Positions 9,274-19,612 of a stretch of 64,000 bases of DNA are shown one piece after another. The position numbers and the translations under genes are program-made. Numbering within the stretch: position 1 is the stretch's first letter; every line of letters starts with the position of its first letter. Below the pieces are notes generated by a model. The model had not been told where the DNA came from. It searched no databases and saw only the letters and a program-made list of their open reading frames with translations. Location: positions 62,001 to 126,000 of the forward strand of contig NZ_JARZAI010000007.1 of assembly GCF_029893355.1 (NCBI RefSeq), in the 5' to 3' direction. Source of the stretch: Kitasatospora sp. MAA4. GTDB lineage: Bacteria; Actinomycetota; Actinomycetes; Streptomycetales; Streptomycetaceae.

Positions 9274-10014
9274 CTAGGACGCGGGCGCCTCCAGCGCGTA
9301 GCCGACCCCGTGCACCGTCCGGATCCAGGTGGCGCCGATCTTCCGGCGCAGCGCCTTGACGTGGCTGTCGACCGTGCGGGTGCCGGAGGCGTCCGTCCAG
9401 TCCCAGACCTCGGAGAGCAGCTGCTCGCGGGTCAGCACGGCCCGAGGCTGCGCGGCCAGGCAGGCCAGCAGGTCGAACTCGGTCGGCGTCAGGTGGACGT
9501 CGCCGGAGGCGAGCCGCACCCGGCGCTGCACGTGGTCGATCTCCAGCTCGCCGAAGCGCAGCGAGCCGAGCGCGGGGATGCGGGCGGCCTGCTGGGCCCG
9601 CTCGACTCTGCGCAGCAGCACGTTCACCCGGGCCGCCAGCTCGCGCATCGAGAACGGCTTGGTCATGTAGTCGTCCGCGCCCACGCCGAGCCCGACCAGC
9701 AGGTCGGTCTCGTCGTCGCGGGCGGTCAGCATCAGCACCGGCACCGGGCGCTGCGCCTGGATCCGGCGGCAGACCTCCAGGCCGTCGAAGCCGGGGAGCA
9801 TGATGTCGAGCACCACGAGGTCGGGCTGCCAGGTGTGGAACCCGTCCACCGCGCCGGGGCCGTCGTGTGCCACGGCGACCTTGAAGCCCTCGGCGCCCAG
9901 TCGGGCCGCGATGGACTCGGCGATGGTGGGTTCGTCCTCCACCACAAGCACCCGTCGCTGGGCAATCACACCGCTGTTGCTACCGGTGTCCTGTTGAATC
10001 TCTGTCACGGTCAC
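9274..10014 (-). CDS. OmpR-family response regulator
   Basis: A 246-residue regulator with a receiver domain (RVLVVEDEPTIAE; phospho-acceptor Asp in VVLDIMLPG; KPF near the end) and a C-terminal winged-helix DNA-binding domain (LTPTEFDLLACLA, GTRTVDSHVKALRRKIG). It is the first gene of a two-gene operon with the kinase at 8054-9208. Start: GTG at 10014 follows a GGGGGCGG stretch; a second in-frame GTG at 10008 would make it two residues shorter. The frame stays open to 10326, but that extension looks non-coding. Targets are not visible. Confidence 0.92.
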   Translation of the reverse strand: MTVTEIQQDTGSNSGVIAQRRVLVVEDEPTIAESIAARLGAEGFKVAVAHDGPGAVDGFHTWQPDLVVLDIMLPGFDGLEVCRRIQAQRPVPVLMLTARDDETDLLVGLGVGADDYMTKPFSMRELAARVNVLLRRVERAQQAARIPALGSLRFGELEIDHVQRRVRLASGDVHLTPTEFDLLACLAAQPRAVLTREQLLSEVWDWTDASGTRTVDSHVKALRRKIGATWIRTVHGVGYALEAPAS

Positions 10015-10555
10015 GCCACCGCCCCCAGGGCTGCGGGCCGGCCATCTGTGGAATGGCGGGCACCGCTCGTAGTCTGGTTCCGTCGTTTGCTGTTCCGGGC
10101 TTGTCGCCCCGGGCTCCGCCCGTCTCCGTAGGACCAGGGCCTTCCCAACCGCCGGTCCTGCGCTCACACTTCGCAGCGTACGGACCGAAGCAGTGCTCCG
10201 GCCGCTGGTACTGCGGATTACCGGACGGTCGACCGGTATCCGTGCTTCCGGGACGGGCCCGGGCCGATACCTTACCGTCCGGAATCGCTTAGTAGTAACG
10301 GTGTGTATGCACAAACGGGATGGCACACTCCAACGAACGGGCTACTGCCGCGTAGCCGCCCCGATGGTACGGACCAACGTGTGAACTGCCGTGATGTACA
10401 AGTGATCCAGTTCCTCACCGGACTCTCACATGGGCGTCGTACCGTGGTCGGAACCGGTTCCTGGTTGCACCGTGTGCACCCGGAGCGATGGTCCTCGGCC
10501 GGTCGGGACGCCCTCGGTGGCAGCCGGTCGCACGGTGGAGTGGAACGGAGGCGGC
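10015..10555. other. 541-bp divergent intergenic region
   Basis: It separates the response-regulator operon from the rhomboid-like gene. Around 10270-10400 the base composition is less GC-rich than the neighbours (for example TTAGTAGTAACGG), so promoters probably lie here. I could not identify convincing -35/-10 pairs or a structured RNA. Open frames through it lack coding character. Confidence 0.4.
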
Positions 10556-11332
10556 ATGGCGTACTCGCGACAGGGCACCGCGCGGCTCGACCTGGCGGCT
10601 CCCTATGCCGGTCTGCGCTTCGGCCTGCGGGCCGGGCCGCTGTACTGGGTGCTGGACCGGGTGCCGACGCCCCGGCGCAATCCGTTCGCGCTGGGATACC
10701 TGGTCGTACTCGCCGGTACCACTCTCTTCGCGCAGTTCGGCGACCCGGGCCTGGTGCACCAGTTGCAGGCCATGTCCAGCACCGACGGGCACAACCTGAT
10801 CCACACGCCGCTGCGTTCGCTGCTGATGAGCGGGCTCTGGGTGGCCGGTCCGGTCTGGATGCCCTACCTCTGGGCCTTCGCCTTCACCGTCGCCCCGCTG
10901 GAGCGCCGGGTCGGCTCGCTCCGCGCGGCCGGCGCCTTCGCGGCCGGGCACGTGGTCGGGACGCTGCTCTCGCAGCTGGTGGTGGCCATCGCGGTGGCCA
11001 CCGGCCGGATGGGCGCGAGCGAGCTGGACGTGCTGGACATCGGGGTCAGCTACGGCGTGCTCGCCAGCCTCGGCGCGCTGGCCGGGCTGCTGCCGGTGCG
11101 CGGCCGCTGGCTGGCACTGGCCGGGGCGTTCGCGTTGATCGTCCACCAGATCACGACGGACGGGGACCTGGTCACCGCGATCGGGCACCCGACCGCGCTG
11201 CTGGTCGGCATCGCGCTCTGGGGTCCGCTGCGGCGGCCTCCGGCGGGCAGGGGCTGGTGGCGGCGCGGGCGGCAGTCGGCCGAGCGGGCACTGCCGCAGT
11301 CGCAGTCGCAGCCGGTGCTGGACAACGCGTAG
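10556..11332 (+). CDS. Rhomboid-like integral membrane protein
   Basis: A 258-residue polytopic membrane protein with about six hydrophobic segments. The probable active-site serine is S165 in DIGVSYG, a variant of the rhomboid GxSG motif, and the probable histidine is H211 in IGHPTALLVG near the end of the last helix, 46 residues on. A second protein of this type (48219-48884) has the same pattern, so the two residues appear conserved. ATG at 10556 is chosen because GGAGG stands 4 nt upstream; the open frame to 10430 is ignored. It may be an intramembrane serine protease or an inactive relative. It lies immediately upstream of lon on the same strand. Confidence 0.8.
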   Translation: MAYSRQGTARLDLAAPYAGLRFGLRAGPLYWVLDRVPTPRRNPFALGYLVVLAGTTLFAQFGDPGLVHQLQAMSSTDGHNLIHTPLRSLLMSGLWVAGPVWMPYLWAFAFTVAPLERRVGSLRAAGAFAAGHVVGTLLSQLVVAIAVATGRMGASELDVLDIGVSYGVLASLGALAGLLPVRGRWLALAGAFALIVHQITTDGDLVTAIGHPTALLVGIALWGPLRRPPAGRGWWRRGRQSAERALPQSQSQPVLDNA

Positions 11333-11382
11333 TCCGCCCTTCTGGCATCTTCTCTTCTCGCATCTTCTCGCAGGTCACTGTC

Positions 11383-11401
11383 TGATCGCTGAGGGCGAAC
11401 A
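11383..11401 (+). promoter_or_regulatory. ClgR-type operator upstream of lon
   Basis: TGATCGC-TGAGG-GCGAACA is a dyad of two 7-mers (one mismatch) around a 5-bp spacer, 73 bp before the lon start. It fits the corynebacterial ClgR consensus as I remember it, WNNWCGCYNANRGCGWWS, at every position. ClgR activates clp and lon genes in Streptomyces lividans, so ClgR control of lon is a strong inference. Confidence 0.7.
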
Positions 11402-11473
11402 GACGGTCGGGAACATTCGCCTCCTCTCAATCCTTAGTCCATGCGACTCAACTTCGCTGACTGGGGAGAGATC

Positions 11474-13870
<2,397 letters not shown>

Positions 13871-13881
13871 TGGGCTGAGCC

Positions 13882-13911
13882 GGGGTGTGAGGGCAGCTGC
13901 CCTCACACCCC
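13882..13911. terminator. Bidirectional palindromic terminator
   Basis: A perfect 30-bp palindrome: GGGGTGTGAGGGCAG (13882-13896) followed directly by CTGCCCTCACACCCC (13897-13911). It follows the lon stop and overlaps the last codons of the convergent tetR gene. Confidence 0.75.
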
Positions 13912-14487
13912 CGCGGTCACGACCTTGAGTTCGGCGAGCGACTCGCGGACGAACTGCGCCATGTCGCGCTGCTCGGCTTGGTCGGACTGGTCGGGCTGGT
14001 TGATCCAGCGGTCGAAGGCGACCTTGAAGACGGCGATGCCCGCCTCGCCGGCCAGACTCGCGCCCGGTTCCGCGACGCCGCGCAGCCGCAGAGCTCCGGC
14101 GATCGCCGCGGAGAGCGAGGCGAGCTTGATCAGCTCGCGTTCCTGAAGCTCGGGGTTGGCGGTGATGACGCCCTGGCGCCGCCGGGCGAACTCGCGGCGG
14201 TCCTGGAACATGCCGGCGGCGGCGTCCAGGGCCGCCGCGATCGCGTCGATCGGCGCCGCATCGGCGGGTGCGGCCGCGACGGCGTCCACGAAGAGGTCGT
14301 GCAGCACGCCCGCACCCCCGAACAGCACCTCGCGCTTGTCCGCGTAGTGCCGGAAGAACGTCCGCTCGGTGAGCCCGGCCCGTTTGGCGATCTCCGCCAC
14401 GGTGGTCTCGTCATACCCCCGCTCGACGTAGAGCTCCAGTGCCGCCTGCTCCAGGCGGCCGCGTGCGTTCGGCTCCCATCGACCCAT
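13903..14487 (-). CDS. TetR-family repressor
   Basis: A 194-residue regulator. The N-terminal helix-turn-helix (about residues 8-55) contains GYDETTVAEIAKRAGLTERT and FFRHYADKREVL, typical of TetR; the C-terminal helices form the ligand and dimer domain. It is transcribed divergently from the epimerase gene at 14573, and two matching 19-bp palindromes occupy the space between them. The start region shows a TAGAAT -10 ending 6 nt before the ATG, which suggests a leaderless, autoregulated transcript. Effector unknown. Confidence 0.92.
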   Translation of the reverse strand: MGRWEPNARGRLEQAALELYVERGYDETTVAEIAKRAGLTERTFFRHYADKREVLFGGAGVLHDLFVDAVAAAPADAAPIDAIAAALDAAAGMFQDRREFARRRQGVITANPELQERELIKLASLSAAIAGALRLRGVAEPGASLAGEAGIAVFKVAFDRWINQPDQSDQAEQRDMAQFVRESLAELKVVTAGV

Positions 14488-14493
14488 GCCGCG

Positions 14494-14551
14494 ATTCTAT
14501 GTGATGACAGTGGGTGTCATCGGGCGTAGGGTGATGACAGGAACTGACATC
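14494..14551. promoter_or_regulatory. Divergent promoters with two TetR operators
   Basis: Operator 1, GATGACA-GTGGG-TGTCATC (14503-14521), is a perfect palindrome. Operator 2, GATGACA-GGAAC-TGACATC (14533-14551), has the same half-site and spacer with one mismatch. Their centres are exactly 30 bp apart, about three helical turns. Between them TAGGGT (14527-14532) is a -10 for the epimerase gene, 17 bp from ATGACA (14504-14509) as -35. On the other strand TAGAAT (14499-14494) is a -10 for tetR. Confidence 0.7.
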
Positions 14552-14572
14552 GCTCCTTTCTGGAGGTTTGCC

Positions 14573-15517
14573 ATGCGCGTCTTCATCACCGGTGCATCCG
14601 GCTGGATCGGCTCCGCCCTCGTCCCCGAACTCCTCGGCGCTGGGCACCAGGTCGTCGGGCTCGCGCGATCGGACGAGTCCGCCGCCGCGCTCGCCGCGAG
14701 CGGGGCCGAGGTGCACCGCGGCACCCTGGACGACCTCGACGGCCTGCGCGCTGCGGCGGCCGCGTCGGACGGCGTGATCCACCTCGCCTTCAAGCACGAC
14801 CTCGCCTTCAGCGGGGACTTCCCGGCGGCCGCCGCCGCGGACCGCCGCGCCATCGACGTGTTCGGCGACGCGCTCGCGGACTCCGACCGGCCGCTCGTCA
14901 TCGCCTCAGGGGTGCTCGGACTCGCGCCTGGGCGGGTGGCGACGGAAGCCGACGGACACGTCTTCGACCCGGACGCGCCGCCCCTGATGCGCGGGGTGGA
15001 GACGCGGATGGCCAACGCGCAGGCGGCAGTTGGGCTGGCCTCGCGCGGCGTCCGCTCGTCCGCGGTGCGGCTCGCCCCGACCGTGCACGGCGACGGGGAC
15101 CACGGGTTCCTCGCGACCCTGGTCGGCATCGCCCGCGACAAGGGCGTCTCGGGCTACCCCGGCGACGGCTCCAACCGCTGGCCGGCTGTCCACCGCCTCG
15201 ACGCCGCACGGCTGTTCCGGCTGGCACTGGAGAAGGCCCCCGCGGGTTCGACGCTGCACGGCGTCGCGGACGAGGGCGTGCCGGTCCGCGCCATCGCCGA
15301 GGTGATCGGACGTCACCTCGACGTCCCGGTGGCCGCGGTGCCGGCCGAGGACGCGGGCGCCCACTTCACCTGGCTGGCCCCGCTCATCGGCGCCGACAGC
15401 CCGGTGTCGAGCGAGCTGACCCGCGGGTTGGTGGGGTGGGAGCCGACCCAGCCGGGGCTGATCCACGACCTCGACCTCGGCCACTACTTCCGGAGCGTTT
15501 GCTCAGCCGATCAGTGA
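14573..15517 (+). CDS. NAD(P)-dependent epimerase/dehydratase-like extended SDR
   Basis: A 314-residue short-chain dehydrogenase of the extended type. It starts with the Rossmann motif VFITGASGWIGSALV (GxxGxxG), followed by GLARSDESA at the cofactor-selecting strand. The usual YxxxK pair is not obvious at the expected place, as in atypical SDRs related to NAD(P)H-binding reductases. The ATG at 14573 follows TGGAGG with good spacing. It is controlled by the divergent TetR protein and is its likely target. Its last 15 bases overlap the end of the convergent glycosyltransferase gene. Substrate unknown. Confidence 0.85.
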   Translation: MRVFITGASGWIGSALVPELLGAGHQVVGLARSDESAAALAASGAEVHRGTLDDLDGLRAAAAASDGVIHLAFKHDLAFSGDFPAAAAADRRAIDVFGDALADSDRPLVIASGVLGLAPGRVATEADGHVFDPDAPPLMRGVETRMANAQAAVGLASRGVRSSAVRLAPTVHGDGDHGFLATLVGIARDKGVSGYPGDGSNRWPAVHRLDAARLFRLALEKAPAGSTLHGVADEGVPVRAIAEVIGRHLDVPVAAVPAEDAGAHFTWLAPLIGADSPVSSELTRGLVGWEPTQPGLIHDLDLGHYFRSVCSADQ

Positions 15518-16618
15518 CTCGAAGTTCGCCACCAGGTCGGCAGGGGACGGGAGGGCGTCGATCTCCGCCTTCATGGCCGCAGCCGACTTCCGCAGGGCAT
15601 CGTCCGTGACCAGCCGGTCGAGTAGGGCGGTGTCGACGGCGTCCAGGCTGGAGGGCAGTGCGAAGCCGTTGGCCTGGCCGGCGGCGGCGTTGGCGAAGTT
15701 GTCGGCGCCCTGGGGGAGCATCAGCTGAGGGACGCCCAGCGCGGCGGCGGTCATCATGCTGCCCGAGCCGCCGTGGTGGACGACGCCGTCGCTGACCTGG
15801 AGCAGCTGGCTCAGCGGCACCCACGGCAGCGGCCGGACGTTGCCGGGCAGCGTGCCGAGCGGCGTGAGATCCCCGTCGCCGACGGCGAGCAGGATCTCGG
15901 CGTCCAGCGCCCCTGCCTGCTCGATCAGTCGGGAGATGGGCGCGATGCCCTCCCACTCGGTGAACACAGTGCCCAGCGTCACCGCGATCCGCGGCTTGGT
16001 GCCGCGCCTGATCAGGTCGGTGGGGATCGTCCCGCCGCCGTTGTACGGCACGTACCTCACGCGCCAGCCCCCGCCGTCCCCGCCGAGCGAAGCCGGCACG
16101 ACGTCCAGGACGGTGGACGACGCGGTCGCCTCAACCCCGTGTGCGCGGTACTCGTCGGCGAGCAGCCGGCGCAGGCGGGCGGCCGCCCCGCCCGAGGTCA
16201 CCCCGAAGTTGTGCGCCACGGCAGGTATGCCGAGCTTGGCGGCCACCAGCGGCGCGGCGCCCTGGAAGGACTCGTGCACGATGATGTCCGGTCGCCAGGC
16301 CTCCGCGACCTTCAGCAGGCCGTCGACGGTCGACCGGCCGAGCTCGGCGAAGCCGAGGGCGCTCAGTTCGTTCGTCTGCTCCTCCGTCCGCTCCTGGTCG
16401 GCGAAACGGACGTCCTTCGGGAGGGCGCGGGCGAAGGCCTCCCTGAGCGTGCTGCCGTCGCCGACCTCGACGACGGGCAGTCCGGTGTTGCGCAGGATCG
16501 CGATCGGGGGCTGCCCGGCGAACAGGACCTCGTGGCCGGCCGCCCGCAGGGCCAGCGCCGTGGGGATCACGGGGAAGATATGGCCGACCGCCCCGGGGGC
16601 GGAGAACAGGACTCGCAC
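15503..16618 (-). CDS. MGT/GT1-type glycosyltransferase
   Basis: A 371-residue GT-B glycosyltransferase of the family that transfers sugars from nucleotide donors to macrolides, flavonoids and other small acceptors. The N-terminal acceptor domain begins RVLFSAPGAVGHIFPVIPTA. The C-terminal donor domain includes VRPLPWVPLSQLL, VVHHGGSGSMMTA (the conserved HHGGxG sugar-nucleotide site) and PQGADNFANA. GTG at 16618 is chosen because AGGAGG lies 6 nt upstream; the ATG at 16639 would place that ribosome site inside the gene. No biosynthetic cluster surrounds it, so a detoxifying role is as likely as a biosynthetic one. Confidence 0.9.
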   Translation of the reverse strand: MRVLFSAPGAVGHIFPVIPTALALRAAGHEVLFAGQPPIAILRNTGLPVVEVGDGSTLREAFARALPKDVRFADQERTEEQTNELSALGFAELGRSTVDGLLKVAEAWRPDIIVHESFQGAAPLVAAKLGIPAVAHNFGVTSGGAAARLRRLLADEYRAHGVEATASSTVLDVVPASLGGDGGGWRVRYVPYNGGGTIPTDLIRRGTKPRIAVTLGTVFTEWEGIAPISRLIEQAGALDAEILLAVGDGDLTPLGTLPGNVRPLPWVPLSQLLQVSDGVVHHGGSGSMMTAAALGVPQLMLPQGADNFANAAAGQANGFALPSSLDAVDTALLDRLVTDDALRKSAAAMKAEIDALPSPADLVANFESLIG

Positions 16619-16912
16619 AGTGGTCCTCCTGGTGCACATGGTTGCTTGATGTCGGCTGTGGCCACTTCGCCCCTGTGGAGCCGGCGGCCGCCCTCGGCGG
16701 TCACTGTGCGGAAAAGCCTGTCACGGCCCATCCTGAGCGGGCACTTGTGTTTTTGACAGACGTTCACCTGGCGGATGGTCGGCTTTCTTTCTGCTTGATA
16801 TGGGTCGTGTCCCTTGAAATGCCGTCGCGTCTGTGTCCTAACGGTCTTGCGGCGAGCGACAGTTCGTCGTGAGCATGCGCCACTCCGGACATCCTCTGCA
16901 TCGACGGCAAGA

Positions 16913-17065
16913 CACCGCGAGCCGAGTCCGGACCAGTACGGCCCCCAGCGGATGGGTGGTGCCTGGTTGGCGGGACGCGAGGACGAGCTGATCGTCCTGC
17001 GCTGGCAGCCCACCCCCGAGCAGTGGAGCGACCTCCTCGAGCGCCACGGCTTCGCCGCCGACTAG
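16913..17065 (+). pseudogene. Methyltransferase fragment, duplicate of the C-terminal part of the 18384-19055 gene
   Basis: Bases 16913-17060 match 18837-18984 without gaps, with about 6 mismatches in 148 bp by eye (about 96%). The reading frame (EPSPDQYGPQRMGGAWLAG onward) is kept and ends at a new TAG just after the duplicated block. The N-terminal two thirds, with the SAM site, is missing and the sequence before it (16619-16912) shows no coding character, so this is a broken copy. Both copies are direct repeats flanking the MBL hydrolase gene. Confidence 0.85.
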
Positions 17066-17129
17066 ATGATTGATTCCAAGGGGTCGGTCCTGTTCGGGGT
17101 GATCAGGTAGCGCCTGGGGGTGGATGGTC

Positions 17130-17840
17130 TCAGCCGCTGTGGTGGGACGGTTCCCAGACCGAGCAGTCGTGTGCGAAGAGCACTCGTTGTGGGTCGAACT
17201 CGCTGAGCCGCTCCAGCCATCGCTGATAGGTGGGAAGCGGCTGTTCCAGACCTTGGCGGGCGGCGTGGCGAGCCAGGTGGTCCGATGCGAACTGGGATGC
17301 GAAGTCGTATGCCTGGCCGGCGAGGACCACGGTGCCATCGCTCTGCCGGACCACGAGCGACTGGTGCCCATCGGTGTGCCCGGGAGTGGGGACGATCCAG
17401 ACCCCCGGCCAGACCTCCACTTCGCCGTTGAGCTCTTCGTAGGTCGCACCGGGGAAGTCGATTAGTTCGTCGATGGTGTAGCCGCCTCGGCGGGCAGTGG
17501 CCAACTCCACGGCCTGCACCAGGATCGGCTTCCCACCCAGCAGCGGGTTCCCTCCGCAGTGGTCGAAGTGGAGGTGGCAGTTCACGACCAGGGAGATATC
17601 CGCGGGCGTGACTCCTGCAGCCGCGAGGGCGCCCTCCAGCGCCCTGCGTTGGGGTCGATAGTGGGCCTCGGTCTCGGGATCGACGGCACCGACACCGGTG
17701 TCGAAGAGGATCAGCCCCTCGTCACGCCGCACCAGATAGGCGAGCACTGGTTCAACTCGCGGCTGCGGGCCACCGGTCTCCGAGGCCGGTCGGACGAAGT
17801 AGCCCAGGTCGAGTCGACGCAGCGCGTTGTTGTTGCCCAT
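17130..17840 (-). CDS. Metallo-beta-lactamase-fold hydrolase (AHL-lactonase-like)
   Basis: A 236-residue MBL-fold enzyme. HLHFDHCGG is the HxHxDH zinc motif, PTPGHTDGH supplies the next histidine, and DTGVG and the late AHDCSVW also fit. The spacing and length resemble N-acyl homoserine lactonases and related lactonases, so a lactone substrate is a reasonable guess only. The ATG at 17840 is the first plausible start. The gene lies between two direct copies of a methyltransferase segment and may have arrived or been rearranged with that duplication. Confidence 0.87.
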   Translation of the reverse strand: MGNNNALRRLDLGYFVRPASETGGPQPRVEPVLAYLVRRDEGLILFDTGVGAVDPETEAHYRPQRRALEGALAAAGVTPADISLVVNCHLHFDHCGGNPLLGGKPILVQAVELATARRGGYTIDELIDFPGATYEELNGEVEVWPGVWIVPTPGHTDGHQSLVVRQSDGTVVLAGQAYDFASQFASDHLARHAARQGLEQPLPTYQRWLERLSEFDPQRVLFAHDCSVWEPSHHSG

Positions 17841-17939
17841 CCGGTCATCCTGGCAGGCAGCCGTATCCGTTCCGGGGTTGTCCGCCGACAGCGGACTCGG
17901 CCGAACTCGCTGTGAGAAAACCGGCCCGGGTCCGCTGCG

Positions 17940-18160
17940 CACGGGAAGTCGGTCGTGCCGACTTCCTGTCGGGCGCGGCCGATGGGGGTATCGATCGGCA
18001 CCAGCACCTTCGGCGTGCGGCGCAGCTCGGGGTCTCCAGCACTCCGCAGTCGGCTGCGCTTGCCGCCGGCCAGGACGAGCGCGACGGAGCAGGCGGGTAG
18101 GGAGACGACGGTGCTGGTGTACCACTCGGCGGGGTGAGTTGGGGCGCCTGACCCGCCCAC
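17940..18160 (-). pseudogene. Possible gene remnant
   Basis: On the minus strand a run of codons with strong G/C third positions encodes VALVLAGGKRSRL, followed by PKVLVPIDTPIGRA. This vaguely recalls the LAGGxGTRLxP...PKxLVPI pattern of sugar-phosphate nucleotidyltransferases. The frame has no convincing start or Shine-Dalgarno and runs into the MBL gene region out of frame. A second coding-like scrap ending GEITDTAAAYLALDCLRLL lies on the same strand at about 18176-18300. I read both as decayed pieces. Family not assigned. Confidence 0.3.
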
Positions 18161-18383
18161 CCGCCCGACCCGGGATTACAGGAGCCGGAGGCAGTCCAGG
18201 GCGAGGTAGGCGGCGGCGGTGTCGGTTATCTCGCCCCTGCGGAGCACGGTGGAGCGGAACTCGGACAGAAAGGCCGGTGTCCTGTGCGGGTGCCGTCCTC
18301 CAGCATGCCGTCTTTTGCTGTCAAATCAGGCTAAACCAAGGCGAATTGGCGATCAAGCGCGGGTGTGAGTAGCGTTCCGCGGC
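18161..18383. other. Intergenic region with -10 for the methyltransferase gene
   Basis: TAGCGT at 18370-18375 is a plausible -10, 8 nt before the ATG at 18384, with no Shine-Dalgarno, which suggests a leaderless mRNA. The rest holds only the minus-strand scrap described at 17940-18160. Confidence 0.4.
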
Positions 18384-19055
18384 ATGAGTCCTGCGACCCC
18401 TGAGCACGGTGCGCCCACCACCGCCCCGCAGTACTGGGACAAGTACCGTCCCCAACGGCAGCGGCCGAGCGCCCAGCGGTTCGACTGGACCGGGCTGGCC
18501 GATGACGGTCCGGGGGAGGAGGTTTTGGGGGGCCCGAAGACCGCGCTGGACCTGGGACCGGCCGAAGGGGAGAACGCCGCCTTTCTGGCCCGCGCCGGGG
18601 TCGAGGTGACCGCCGTCGACTTCTCCGCTGTCCAGGTCGAGCGCGCTCGCAGCTTCTGGAGCGACCTGCCGAACCTGGAGTTCGTCCACGCCGACGCGCT
18701 CGACTTCCTCGACAGCGACGGGCGCCTCTTCGAAGCGATCTACTCCACCTGGGGCGCGGTGTGGTTCACCGATCCGGACGAGCTCTTCCCGCGGATCGCC
18801 AAGAAGCTCGGCGCGGGCGGTGTCTTCGCGTTCTCCCACCGTGAGCCGAGTCCGGACCAGTACGGCCCCCAGCGGATGGGCGGTGCCTGGTTGGAGGGAC
18901 GCGAGGACGAGCTGATCGTCCTGCGCTGGCAGCACCCCCCCGAGCAGTGGAGCGACCTCCTCAAGCGCCACGGCTTCGCCGCCGTCCGCACCCGGGTGAT
19001 CCCTTCTCCGGAGCGGGGTGCGCTTGGCACGCTGCTGATCACTGCCAAAGGGTGA
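18384..19055 (+). CDS. Class I SAM-dependent methyltransferase
   Basis: A 223-residue methyltransferase. Motif I is TALDLGPAEGENAAFLA (about residues 52-68), which keeps the acidic-Gly pattern but has Pro-Ala-Glu where most enzymes have Cys/Ser-Gly-xxx. AVDFSAVQVERA gives the ribose-binding acidic residue and HADALDF the next motif. Substrate unknown. Its C-terminal 148-bp segment is duplicated at 16913-17060. The leaderless start is supported by TAGCGT just upstream. Confidence 0.88.
   Translation: MSPATPEHGAPTTAPQYWDKYRPQRQRPSAQRFDWTGLADDGPGEEVLGGPKTALDLGPAEGENAAFLARAGVEVTAVDFSAVQVERARSFWSDLPNLEFVHADALDFLDSDGRLFEAIYSTWGAVWFTDPDELFPRIAKKLGAGGVFAFSHREPSPDQYGPQRMGGAWLEGREDELIVLRWQHPPEQWSDLLKRHGFAAVRTRVIPSPERGALGTLLITAKG
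18837..18984 (+). repeat. 148-bp direct repeat, intact copy inside the methyltransferase gene
   Basis: Second copy of the block at 16913-17060, offset 1924 bp, ungapped. The two copies flank the MBL gene and the remnant region, so homologous recombination between them could delete or amplify that 1.9-kb segment. Confidence 0.9.
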
Positions 19056-19172
19056 GGAACGACCGGCCTGGGCCCGATCGGTTCGGCCTCTCCGTAGCAT
19101 CCGACGGTAGCCACCGGGCATGGCTCGACCGGCCGGTGGACGACTGGTGGATCCGGACGCTAGGAGGTCGCG

Positions 19173-19427
19173 GTGGAGGAGTCGGAGATTCCGCTGGAGC
19201 GATGGCTGGAACTCCGCGACGCGGGGCGCCCCCAGGTTGGCGAGCGGAGAGCCGTCCATGCCGACGGCTCTCGGCGGGCGGCCCACGTCAACCCCGACGC
19301 CCCGCGGCTCATCCTCGAATGGGACGGGCATACCTGGTCGTTCCTCACCATCGCCCCGGACTACAAGACCGCCGCGGGCATGCTCGGCACCGTCAAGGCT
19401 GGGACCGGCAAGCACCGCAAGCCCTGA
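19173..19427 (+). CDS. Small DUF6087-like protein
   Basis: An 84-residue hydrophilic protein with PLERWLELRDAGRPQVGERR, HVNPDAPRLILEWDGHTW and a basic C-terminus. It resembles small Streptomyces proteins annotated DUF6087, recalled and not searched. GTG at 19173 follows AGGAGG at 19162-19167, an almost ideal ribosome site, so it is a real gene. No cysteines, signal peptide or membrane segment. Function unknown. It stands alone after the methyltransferase gene. Confidence 0.7.
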   Translation: MEESEIPLERWLELRDAGRPQVGERRAVHADGSRRAAHVNPDAPRLILEWDGHTWSFLTIAPDYKTAAGMLGTVKAGTGKHRKP

Positions 19428-19612
19428 CGAACACGCGAACCAGGCGCTCGGCTGGGGTATCTCGGCCTCAGCAGTGACGCCGCCGTGCAGAGCCTCGGTT
19501 CTGACGATCCGTTCGCCGACTTCCAGGTGCCGGTTCACCCCAGGCCGGTGTCAACGGTCGGACAGCCGGCGCATCATCGTGCTTGGTCGCCATGCCGCTC
19601 CATCACCTTCGG

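Noticed and set aside
10430..10555. Longer N-terminus for the rhomboid-like protein
   Set aside because: The added 42 residues lack coding character and ATG 10556 has GGAGG at the proper distance.
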